A DNA stretch of 64,000 bases, taken from NCBI GenBank assembly GCA_003054655.1, contig QAYZ01000016.1, positions 992,001 to 1,056,000 of the forward strand, given 5' to 3'. This document shows positions 19,278 to 26,991 of this stretch, piece after piece. Positions within the stretch are counted from its first letter, which is position 1. Each line of letters opens with the position of its first letter. Source of the DNA: Spartobacteria bacterium LR76 (GTDB lineage: Bacteria; Verrucomicrobiota; Verrucomicrobiia; Chthoniobacterales; Terrimicrobiaceae). The position numbers and the translations under genes are program-made. The notes below the pieces were generated by a model. It saw nothing but the letters and a program-made list of their open reading frames with translations. It was not told where the DNA came from and ran no database searches.

Positions 19278-19554
19278 TATTTCTATCGCGCGCTGGCGTT
19301 GGGTTTGTTCGGTTTTTCGTCTGTCGGTAGCATATGAGCAGGTCTTTCCGTGAGGTAGCTTCTTTCTTTAGATGCTCGCGCCAAGAAGCTTGGCTCCCTT
19401 CATGCCCCCAATAGTTGGCATCCGCCTTCTTATGGTTGGGCCGCGCGTTCACTTCACTCTCTGCGGCAACAGTGCGGGGGCGAAAATCGCTGCCCCCCGT
19501 TGCCGGGCTGTTCAGAAAAAACAGCATCAGCAGCGCGAAAAACAGACTCATCAT
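19258..19554 (-). CDS. Small putative exported protein, end truncated by a repeat
   Basis: A 98-residue frame with an N-terminal hydrophobic stretch (MMSLFFALLMLFFLNSPATG) that looks like a signal peptide, followed by a hydrophilic, basic tail. No family is recognised. The last residues and the stop codon are encoded by repeat copy 3, which suggests that insertion of the RAYT unit cut the original 3' end. It starts four bases after the stop of the 19559 gene, so the two look like a pair. Confidence 0.45.
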   Translation of the reverse strand: MMSLFFALLMLFFLNSPATGGSDFRPRTVAAESEVNARPNHKKADANYWGHEGSQASWREHLKKEATSRKDLLICYRQTKNRTNPTPARDRNKTGSVI

Positions 19555-19558
19555 GAAA

Positions 19559-19828
19559 TTAGTCCAATGTAGCCCTCCACTTTTTCGTCAGTTCGTAAAC
19601 TCTATCCCATAGTTCTTCTTCTTTGGACGTAAAGTTTGCATACTGAATCAGCGATCCTGACCATTGAAGCTGATCCAAGAGATCCAATAATTTTCCCTTA
19701 TTTCCGCCGCATTCAGAGTCAACACTCGATTCTGCCGTGAAAAAAAAGTCAGCCGTTTTTCCTTTTCCATTTCTCAGCAGTTCGTCTGCGAGATTGTGAA
19801 TTGCCTCAATAAGTTGCTGTTTCATCAT
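19559..19828 (-). CDS. Small acidic protein of unknown function
   Basis: An 89-residue soluble, probably helical protein beginning MMKQQLIEAIHNLADELL and ending TKKWRATLD. I do not recognise the family. It is AT-richer than the surrounding genes. The close spacing to the exported 98-residue protein and the position next to a transposase would fit an immunity or antitoxin-like role, but nothing in the sequence proves this. Confidence 0.5.
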   Translation of the reverse strand: MMKQQLIEAIHNLADELLRNGKGKTADFFFTAESSVDSECGGNKGKLLDLLDQLQWSGSLIQYANFTSKEEELWDRVYELTKKWRATLD

Positions 19829-19954
19829 CGGAATGCCTTGTCAGTTCGAATGACCCACGAGCGCGGCACGTTTTGAATTACGCCTTGATATGCTCCTCCA
19901 GGATAACCGGCCCCTTGAGCAGCGGCGGTTCCCTCACTTACCCAAGCGGAAAAA

Positions 19955-19984
19955 CGGGGTCAGCCATTTAATATTGATATTTCA
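19955..19984 (-). repeat. RAYT-associated repeat, copy 4
   Basis: Reads GGGGTCAGCCATTT then AATATTGATATTTC on the plus strand. It is followed directly by the transposase remnant, at the same distance as copy 2 is from the intact transposase. Confidence 0.8.
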
Positions 19985-20035
19985 AGAACCTGTTTCCGCG
20001 CTTTCGCCATCTTCCGATCTTCCCTCATTTTTGTC

Positions 20036-20095
20036 TCGCCTCCTTCGCCAGGCGGCAGATTCCGGCTCTCGTTTCCATTCTCAATTCCTCGCTAA
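20036..20095 (-). pseudogene. C-terminal stub of a second RAYT transposase
   Basis: In frame on the minus strand this encodes SEELRMETRAGICRLAKEAR-QK and a TGA, nearly identical to the last 22 residues of the transposase at 18236 (two substitutions). DNA similarity to 18167-18303 covers about 19953-20095 and stops abruptly at the stop codon of the vWA gene. The rest of this second copy has been deleted. Confidence 0.85.
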
Positions 20096-22590
20096 TTTCC
20101 TCGCCAGCGCGTTAGCCCCGCGTCCGTGAGAAAGGCGATGGCGAGCAACAGCAGGAGCCAGTTGCCCAAGGGAGCATAACCCGCCGCCGGAGGACAGGTC
20201 CATGCCTGGCGCAGGTCGCTGATCACCCTTCCGCCGCTGGACGTGCTGAGGGCTCGCAATTCCTCCAGCCTGTCAGGTGAGGCATCCCATTCCGGATCGA
20301 CGGACGGCGCGACGGGACCGAACCCCCAGCGAGCCTCGCCCGCGCGCACCACGCCCCGCAGGGGCTTCCCGGGCGGAAGGGACACTTTTGCTTCGAGCCG
20401 CCGTGGCTCCACGCGCTCCCAGGAGACGACGCGCGGTTCTCGTGAGGAATCATCGGAAACGATGAGCACGGGCGGGGTATTTGCCAGGCGCTCTGTCCAG
20501 GTGTCGTCGGTGAGAAGCTCCACCATCACCTCATTGCCCACGGTTTTCACCCGCAGGCTCGTTCCCTGCGGAGCAGGCGGCGGCAGGAGCCAGCGGCCAA
20601 GGGTTTGCACAAAGTCGGGAGCGGATGACCACGCGCGGAAATCCTGGGAGTAATCGCCCGCCATGGGAAACGTCACCGCCGCCACCCGCCCGATGCCGCG
20701 CTGCCAGAAGGCCACGAGCGGAGCCCGGTATTCATCGCCCGAGAGCAGCGCCGCCGACGCGCCGGGGCGCAGGTAGCTGAGATTGTATCCATCGACCTGC
20801 GGCAGCCAGTCCATGCGCCGGGGCGAGATCTCCGACCACCCGCCCGCGCTCACAGTGGCCACGGGCTCCTTGAGAAAGGCGGATCGGGCAATAGCCACGG
20901 TTTCCTGGGCGAACAGGCCGGGGAGTTGTGCGGGGTCGGCATTAAAGAAGATGCGCCCTTTGCCCAAAGCCGCGACATCGATGAGGAAATTCGCATCGGA
21001 ATCCGACCGCTCGCCGAGCCCGATCACGCTCACCGTCACACCCTGCGCCGCCATTTCACCGATGAGCTTTTGATAATCCCCGGGCTCCTCGGCATCGGCC
21101 GCGTCGGCAAAAAGGATGACGTGCCGCTGCCCGGCGGTGGAGGTTTTCAGGGCCTCCCACGCCGCCTTCAGGCCCGTGTAGACATAGATGCCGCCACCCG
21201 CGCTGCGAATGCTCCGCACGGCGTCGGTCATCTTCGCCTTGTCGCGCCCGATGGCGGAAAAGGGCACCACCTCGTGCGCCTCGCTGTCGACGGCATAGAC
21301 CGCCACGGCATCCATCGAGCCGAGCAGTTCAATGGCGCGAGCCGCTCCTTCATCCGCCAGATCCATCTTGGTGGCACCTCCTCCGGCGGAAACGGCCATG
21401 CTTCCCGACCGGTCGAGCACGATGGCCATCGCCACAGCGAGCTTGCGGTGTTCCTCCCGCAATTCCATGGAGACCGGGAGCAGCGGATCGATCTGGGATT
21501 CGAAATAGCCTCCCGCGCCGAAACTCTGGGGACCACCCGACATGAGCAGGCCCCCGCCCTGCTCTTTGACAAAGAAGGGCAGCCCATCGAGAAATGCCGC
21601 CGGGAGACGGCTGGCGGGCATGTTGTTCAGGATCACCAGCCGCGAACCCGAAAGATCCCCCGCATGCAGGCGGGACGGATCAGTCACGACATCGACGGGC
21701 ACTCCGCCACGCCTTAATGCCCCCTCCACCGGATCATCCGGATAAGGCGTCACCAGCAGTGCGCCTGGACTCGAGACGGTTTCCACCCAGGCGGACCCGG
21801 TATTGTTGGCGACCCGGGAATCCTGGCGGGGCATCAGCCGCACGTCGTACCGATGGGCGCCGGAGCCCTCTGCACGGAAGGCGACCCGGCCATGGCCGCG
21901 ACCGCGCCGAATGGCGACCTCGCCTGCTCCGATCCGCGATCCGTCGCGGAGCAATTCAAAGGGTATGCTCTGATCCTCCGAGGAGAAGGCATCGAACTCC
22001 AGGAGGACGCCCTGCCCCGGCTGCACCTGGGGCGGAACCGAGACCCTGGTCATACCGGAGTCCCCTGCGCCGCCCGGATTTTCCAGGCGGAGATCGAGGG
22101 GCGTCTTCGCTTCGGCCAGCAGGCCGCCAGCTCCCACGAGCGACTCCGTCGAGGCCCCGTCTGTGACCACGAGCATCCGGGTTGCCCGGGCCGGATCGCG
22201 CAAGCCCAGGGCATACTCCAGCGCCAGGCGCATGCGCGTCTCGCCGCGAGGTGATTCAAAAGGCCGCCCGGCCGCACGCTCCAGCGGCGCGGCAGCAAAA
22301 TCCACGATACGCAGCCTGTCCTCCGCCCCGCGATTGGCCTCCAGCAGCCGCTCGATTTCCTCGCGATGCGGTTCCACCCATTCCGCCGCCGAGGCCGAGC
22401 GATCCATCAGCACAATGAGGTCCATGCCGGGCGGCGTGAGATTCCACTCGGGCCGAGCCAGATACAGGACGAGAAGCACCAGACCCGCCACGCGGAGCGG
22501 ACGCCGGAGATCCGCACGGGGCAGCATCCACGCCAGCAAGGCCACGCAAGGCAGCAGAAGCAGCCAATACGGAGCAGCCAGTCGAATCAT
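20092..22590 (-). CDS. Membrane protein with two vWA-like regions and a GATase1-like domain
   Basis: An 832-residue inner-membrane protein, last gene of the FIST/ABC operon. Two membrane segments open it (residues 8-50). A first vWA-like region begins LIVLMDRSASAAEWV, with a DxSxS metal site. A glutamine-amidotransferase-like segment follows (VILNNMPASRLP to LLMSGGPQSFGAGGYF). A second vWA domain has the MIDAS motif AIVLDRSGSMAVS near residue 395. A C-terminal membrane helix (LGNWLLLLLAIAFLTDAG) ends it. Such proteins often bind metal or protein partners in the periplasm. Its TAG stop lies exactly where the transposase remnant begins, so the native end may have been altered. Confidence 0.85.
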   Translation of the reverse strand: MIRLAAPYWLLLLPCVALLAWMLPRADLRRPLRVAGLVLLVLYLARPEWNLTPPGMDLIVLMDRSASAAEWVEPHREEIERLLEANRGAEDRLRIVDFAAAPLERAAGRPFESPRGETRMRLALEYALGLRDPARATRMLVVTDGASTESLVGAGGLLAEAKTPLDLRLENPGGAGDSGMTRVSVPPQVQPGQGVLLEFDAFSSEDQSIPFELLRDGSRIGAGEVAIRRGRGHGRVAFRAEGSGAHRYDVRLMPRQDSRVANNTGSAWVETVSSPGALLVTPYPDDPVEGALRRGGVPVDVVTDPSRLHAGDLSGSRLVILNNMPASRLPAAFLDGLPFFVKEQGGGLLMSGGPQSFGAGGYFESQIDPLLPVSMELREEHRKLAVAMAIVLDRSGSMAVSAGGGATKMDLADEGAARAIELLGSMDAVAVYAVDSEAHEVVPFSAIGRDKAKMTDAVRSIRSAGGGIYVYTGLKAAWEALKTSTAGQRHVILFADAADAEEPGDYQKLIGEMAAQGVTVSVIGLGERSDSDANFLIDVAALGKGRIFFNADPAQLPGLFAQETVAIARSAFLKEPVATVSAGGWSEISPRRMDWLPQVDGYNLSYLRPGASAALLSGDEYRAPLVAFWQRGIGRVAAVTFPMAGDYSQDFRAWSSAPDFVQTLGRWLLPPPAPQGTSLRVKTVGNEVMVELLTDDTWTERLANTPPVLIVSDDSSREPRVVSWERVEPRRLEAKVSLPPGKPLRGVVRAGEARWGFGPVAPSVDPEWDASPDRLEELRALSTSSGGRVISDLRQAWTCPPAAGYAPLGNWLLLLLAIAFLTDAGLTRWRGN

Positions 22591-22595
22591 GCCCG

Positions 22596-23915
22596 CTACT
22601 CGTACCGGAGCGCGCTGATCGGGTCGAGCCGCGAGGCTCGCAGCGCCGGATAGATGCCCGAGAGGACGCCGGCGATGATCGCAAAAACCACGCTGATGAC
22701 GATCGAGTCGAGCGAGACAAACGGCACGTTCTCGCTGGGTGCGATCACGATCAGGAGCTTGATCAGGCCAAAACCGGCCGCGACTCCGATAATGCCGCCG
22801 ATGAAAGCGACCGAAACGCTCTCGACCAGGATTTGCAGAAAGATATCCCCGCCCCTCGCCCCGACCGCGAGGCGAATGCCGATCTCACGCACACGCTCCG
22901 TGATGCTGGCCAGCATGATGTTGGTGATGCCGATGCCGCCTACGACCAGACTGATCGCAGCGATCAACCCGCCGCTCAGCCGGGTGGCGGAGATGCTCGC
23001 CTCCATGCCCTGAAACCACTCCTCGCGCGTCTGAAGGTCGAAGTCATCGACTCCCCGGTGGGTGATGTTGAGCGCATTGCGCACCTTGCTCAGGGTCTCG
23101 CGAAAGCGATCCAGATCCCCGACCCGAAACGACAGATTGTCCAGCCGGATGGAGTCGAGCGAATCCTCGGGAAGCTGCCCCGACTTGTATTCAAAGAACA
23201 TCGTACTGAGCGGAATGATAACCGACTCGTTCTTGCGGCGAAAGGGGTCCCAGCGGTTTTGCGATTTGGATGACGTCGGTTGCTGGCGCGCCTTCACGAT
23301 CTCCCGAATGCGTTTGTCCTGCTCCCTTTCGTAAACCTTGAGGACCCCGACGACTTTGAAAGGCGTCTGGTTAATCGTCAGGATCCGGCCTACGGCATCC
23401 TCCGCCGGCAGGTTCGGCCAGAAGCGCTTCAGGATGGAGTCTCCAATCACGACAGAATGGGCCGCGCGGTCGACGTCGAGCTGGGTCAGAAACCGTCCCG
23501 CCTCGATCTCGTGCCGGTTGACGCCGAAGTAATCCGGCCAGGCTCCCGCGACCTGCATGCGCTGGGAAATCGGGCCGGAGGACAGCAGCGCGCCGATATT
23601 GATCTCGGGCGAAATCTCGGTGACCACCGGCGTCGAGGCCCGAATGGCACGGGCATCCTGAACCGTGCGGCCCGGGGAGAGATTGGCAAACTCGATCATC
23701 TCCGCGGAGATCTCCTTGCCGATCACGGTCACGAGTTCCAGCCCGCCGACCTGCTGCATGAAGGCCTTGGTTCCCCGCTCGATGCCGTTGGTCAACGACA
23801 TCGTGGCGATGAGGCTGCTCACGCCCAGCACGATGCCCAGCATGGAGAGAAAACTGCGGAACTTGTGAGCTGCGATTTCCCTCAGCCCCGTCTCGAGAGT
23901 GATCCAAAGGTTCAT
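22596..23915 (-). CDS. MacB/FtsX-type ABC transporter permease
   Basis: A 439-residue permease with the MacB topology: an N-terminal membrane helix (FRSFLSMLGIVLGVSSLIATM), a large periplasmic domain of about 230 residues, and three C-terminal helices starting at GGLIAAISLVVGGIGITNIM. The signature REIGIRLAVGARGGDI is present. Its ATG overlaps the stop of the ATPase gene by four bases, and the vWA gene starts five bases after its stop. With the adaptor and ATPase it should form a tripartite pump; the substrate is unknown, and no outer-membrane TolC-like gene is seen. Confidence 0.92.
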   Translation of the reverse strand: MNLWITLETGLREIAAHKFRSFLSMLGIVLGVSSLIATMSLTNGIERGTKAFMQQVGGLELVTVIGKEISAEMIEFANLSPGRTVQDARAIRASTPVVTEISPEINIGALLSSGPISQRMQVAGAWPDYFGVNRHEIEAGRFLTQLDVDRAAHSVVIGDSILKRFWPNLPAEDAVGRILTINQTPFKVVGVLKVYEREQDKRIREIVKARQQPTSSKSQNRWDPFRRKNESVIIPLSTMFFEYKSGQLPEDSLDSIRLDNLSFRVGDLDRFRETLSKVRNALNITHRGVDDFDLQTREEWFQGMEASISATRLSGGLIAAISLVVGGIGITNIMLASITERVREIGIRLAVGARGGDIFLQILVESVSVAFIGGIIGVAAGFGLIKLLIVIAPSENVPFVSLDSIVISVVFAIIAGVLSGIYPALRASRLDPISALRYE

Positions 23916-24592
23916 GGATTGTACTCCCGGCGCACCTTCCCATCGCGAATCTCGATGACGCGCTTTGTCACGGCCGCGACGTCGGGATCGTGCGTCACCA
24001 GCACCACCGTGCGCCCCGCAGCATGCAGGTCGCGAAACATCTGGAGCACCATCTCTCCGGTTGCCGAGTCGAGATTTCCCGTCGGCTCATCTCCGAAAAT
24101 AATCCGGGGGCGATTCACCAAAGCACGGGCTATGGCCACGCGCTGGCACTGCCCGCCGCTGAGCTGAGTCGGCCGGTTGCCCAGGCGTGCCCCCAGCCCG
24201 ACAGATTCCGCCACCTCGATGGCTCTCTTTCGGCGTTCCGCCGCAGGGATGCCGGAATACAAAAGCGGCAGCTCGATATTGCGCACGACGTCGATCTTGG
24301 GGAGCAGGTTGAAGGATTGAAAAACGAACCCGATCTCCTTGTTGCGTACCTGGGCAAGCGTATCCGCACGAGCACTGGTCAGGTCGCGACCGAAGAGCTG
24401 CATGCGACCGGAGGACGGCGTATCCAGGCAGCCGAGCAAATGCATAAGCGTCGACTTGCCGCTGCCGCTCGGGCCGATGATGGCTATGAACTCCCCCTCG
24501 TCGATGCGAAGGTTGATCCCATCCAGCGCCCGGATCTCCTGATCACCGATCCGGTACGACTTGACGACATTTTCCAGGAGGACCAGCGCCAC
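23912..24592 (-). CDS. ABC transporter ATP-binding protein (MacB/LolD type)
   Basis: A 226-residue nucleotide-binding subunit. Walker A is GPSGSGKST near residue 40, the signature is LSGGQCQRVAIARAL (Cys where Gln is usual), and Walker B is IIFGDEPTGNLDS. It has the MacB/LolD-type EIGFVFQSFNLLP Q-loop. The start is GTG at 24592, with AGGGA seven bases upstream. It overlaps the permease gene by four bases and follows the adaptor gene by eight. Confidence 0.93.
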   Translation of the reverse strand: MALVLLENVVKSYRIGDQEIRALDGINLRIDEGEFIAIIGPSGSGKSTLMHLLGCLDTPSSGRMQLFGRDLTSARADTLAQVRNKEIGFVFQSFNLLPKIDVVRNIELPLLYSGIPAAERRKRAIEVAESVGLGARLGNRPTQLSGGQCQRVAIARALVNRPRIIFGDEPTGNLDSATGEMVLQMFRDLHAAGRTVVLVTHDPDVAAVTKRVIEIRDGKVRREYNP

Positions 24593-24600
24593 GATCGTCC

Positions 24601-25698
24601 CTAGGATTTCGCTGGCAGCTTGGAGGGTTCCTCGATCAGGATTTCCTCCCCTTCCTTGAGTCCCGACTTCACCTCGGCAAAGGAGAAATCTGTCAGCCCG
24701 ATCGTCACCTTGCGGCGTTCCGTCGTCGCTCCCCGGCGCACATAGACGATATTGTCACGACGATCACGGAAGACTGCTGTCACCGGCACGGACACCGCAT
24801 TGGCGACCTTCCCGATGGGAACAACCATGCTCACCGACATTCCGGGCTTCAGACGCCCGACACCCTGATCGATCTCGGCCTCGACCTTGAAGCCTTTGAC
24901 ATTGTTTTTCACCGTGGCGAGAGGCGCGATGGACTCAATGCGAGCCGTAAGCGATCCAGTCATGCCATCGACCACGGCGATATCGACCTTCTGCCCGACG
25001 CCGAGGTTCGGCGCGTCGGCCTGATTCACATGCGAATCGATCATCAGCCGGGAAAGGCTGGCAAATTTCATCATGGTCGTACCGGAGTTCACGCTGGCGG
25101 CAGCGGTGACGACCTGTCCCTCGTTGACGGAGTCGGGAATGTCCAGCACCGTGCCATCGAACGGAGCGGTAATGACGGTCTTTCGCAGCTTGTCGTCCAC
25201 CGTCTGGAGGCGGCGTTGGGCTTTTTCCAGATTGTTTTCCGCAATGGCGAAATCGGATTCGAGGTTTGAAAACACCTCTTTGCTGATCAGCTTTTGCTGG
25301 TAGAGGGCCTTGGCGCGCTCATAGTTGCCACGGGTTTTATCGACCGTCAGCCTGGCTCCCTCGATCTCGGTGAGCGCTCCGGCGCGCTCCGTCTGGAGAT
25401 CACGATCGTCGATGGTGGCGAGCATATCGCCCCTCGCCACGGTGTCGCCGATGGCGACATGGATCTTCTTGATCTTGCCACCCACCTCGGGCTTCACGTC
25501 GATCTGGAGCGAGGGAGTCACCTCGCCAGTAAGGAGAAGCGAAGACTCTATGTCCCGACGCTCCGCCGTGACGATCGTCTCGCCGTTGGCAGCCTCCTGC
25601 GAGTCCGTCGACGATTTTCCGGAATACCAATGGAACCCGGCATAACCGAGTCCGATCACGACGACCGCGATGAGTATGAATCTGGTGGGAAGCTTCAT
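24601..25698 (-). CDS. MacA/HlyD-family periplasmic adaptor
   Basis: A 365-residue membrane-fusion protein with an N-terminal membrane anchor (FILIAVVVIGLGYAGFHWYS). A lipoyl half-motif follows (VKPEVGGKIKKIHVAIGDTV). A coiled-coil hairpin spans about residues 100-165. The second lipoyl half (VITAPFDGTVLDI), a beta-barrel and a membrane-proximal domain complete it. The combination with an ABC ATPase and a MacB-type permease marks it as MacA-like rather than an RND adaptor. Its ATG overlaps the FIST gene stop by four bases, and a GAGGAG lies about eleven bases upstream. Confidence 0.92.
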   Translation of the reverse strand: MKLPTRFILIAVVVIGLGYAGFHWYSGKSSTDSQEAANGETIVTAERRDIESSLLLTGEVTPSLQIDVKPEVGGKIKKIHVAIGDTVARGDMLATIDDRDLQTERAGALTEIEGARLTVDKTRGNYERAKALYQQKLISKEVFSNLESDFAIAENNLEKAQRRLQTVDDKLRKTVITAPFDGTVLDIPDSVNEGQVVTAAASVNSGTTMMKFASLSRLMIDSHVNQADAPNLGVGQKVDIAVVDGMTGSLTARIESIAPLATVKNNVKGFKVEAEIDQGVGRLKPGMSVSMVVPIGKVANAVSVPVTAVFRDRRDNIVYVRRGATTERRKVTIGLTDFSFAEVKSGLKEGEEILIEEPSKLPAKS

Positions 25699-26858
25699 GT
25701 ATCACTTCGCTCCTCAAAGAAAAGAGCACACGAGGCAGTATAGGAATGAATGTGGTTCTTGTCGACCACGGGGCCGATTTCGCCACTGCAAAGGAAGCCC
25801 GCGCTCGGATGATCCCCCAGGATTTCCTCCAGTAAACCGGCGTCGTGGCTCGCGCTTCCAAACAACCCGGAGCCGCGTCCAGCACAGGCAAAAAGCAATG
25901 ACGCCGAGGGCTTTACACCTTCCAGCACCGCATGCCGCAGGACGGAACGCCACTCATTGTCAGCCGAGTCCTTGTCTCGCAGTTGGTACTGCAAAGTTTG
26001 TCCTATACGCGGGATGCCTCCGATGACAACGGCTCCGGAATTGGGGTCCGCTCCGAGAATATTGCGGATCAAAAAGTCGCCCGGTTTGAAATCCTCGACG
26101 TATTCGGTCCCTGCGAGTCCGGCAAAGAGATTGCCCTTGGCCGAGGCCTTTTCCCCGTCGGTCAGCCCTTCAAAAGCCGACTCGAGAGCCTCATAGGCCG
26201 GATGCGAACCAAGCGCGTATACGATGTTGTTTTCCGCCTTGGTCACGGTCAGCGGCTCACCGATCGGACGGCACCCCTGGCTGACCAGGGGCAGCACGCG
26301 CATCCCCTTCACTCCGAGCACGAGGGCATCCACGATCTTGTCATTCCAGAAAACCGCGGTGGTTTCCTCCTCTCCGGAGGCCAGTCCTCCGATGCATGGA
26401 ATGTTTGGGAATGCCTTGTTCCATTCCCCGAGCCAGGTCTCAACGTCGAAGAGAAAAGGGTTGGCCAGCGATATCCAGGCCGAAGGCTCCGTCGCTCCCG
26501 CGAGTCTCTTCCACGTCGATGTGCCGGCAGATCCCTCCAGGATCGCTTCTTTTAGCGTGATGACCTCAAAGGATGCCTCTGGCGCGTCGACAGCGAGAAG
26601 GCTGAATCCCGATCCCGTCTCCTCCTCCACCCCGTTCGAGGTCAGGCCGACTCCGGTGCAGCCCACCACATCGACGACGTGGCCATCCACGCGTACGATC
26701 TCGGCAAACTCGGAAAGATGCGGCACATAGTCCGGCGTCACAAAGGCAAACGCGATGGAGGCATTTCCCCCCGTGGTAGTCCGCAGCTCAGCAGCCGCAC
26801 TCACGACCTCCGCCGCGTCGAACCCCCCTTGCCTATGAACACTGGCGCATTTCTTCAT
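25695..26858 (-). CDS. FIST-domain signal protein (FIST_N + FIST_C)
   Basis: A 387-residue protein with a FIST N domain (residues 20-200; DVVGCTGVGLTSNGVEEETG) and a FIST C domain (210-370; YEALESAFEGL and LFACAGRGSGLFGSASHDAG). FIST domains are predicted small-ligand sensors, possibly for amino acids, and are often fused to signalling modules; this one is free-standing. There is no signal peptide, so it is probably cytoplasmic. Start ATG 26858 is chosen over an upstream frame start at 26918. It is the first gene of the operon and overlaps the adaptor gene by four bases. Confidence 0.87.
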   Translation of the reverse strand: MKKCASVHRQGGFDAAEVVSAAAELRTTTGGNASIAFAFVTPDYVPHLSEFAEIVRVDGHVVDVVGCTGVGLTSNGVEEETGSGFSLLAVDAPEASFEVITLKEAILEGSAGTSTWKRLAGATEPSAWISLANPFLFDVETWLGEWNKAFPNIPCIGGLASGEEETTAVFWNDKIVDALVLGVKGMRVLPLVSQGCRPIGEPLTVTKAENNIVYALGSHPAYEALESAFEGLTDGEKASAKGNLFAGLAGTEYVEDFKPGDFLIRNILGADPNSGAVVIGGIPRIGQTLQYQLRDKDSADNEWRSVLRHAVLEGVKPSASLLFACAGRGSGLFGSASHDAGLLEEILGDHPSAGFLCSGEIGPVVDKNHIHSYTASCALFFEERSDT

Positions 26859-26890
26859 CGCAGATGATTTTCCTGCGATCCGCAGTATTG

Positions 26891-26909
26891 TCAACGCCCG
26901 CGGCGTTGA
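26891..26909. promoter_or_regulatory. Inverted repeat upstream of the FIST operon
   Basis: TCAACGCC and GGCGTTGA form perfect 8-base arms around a three-base spacer, 33 bases upstream of the FIST gene start. On the minus strand the lower end overlaps a TTGACA. A regulator site is plausible. A terminator for the beta-mannosidase gene is less so, since no T-run follows on the minus strand. Confidence 0.35.
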
Positions 26910-26991
26910 TTTTCGCAACGTGTAAGTGATTTAGGCCGAACGAGTCGCCGGGAAGCGGTCATCCCGCGTCCCGGCGTCCATCGCCCATCCC

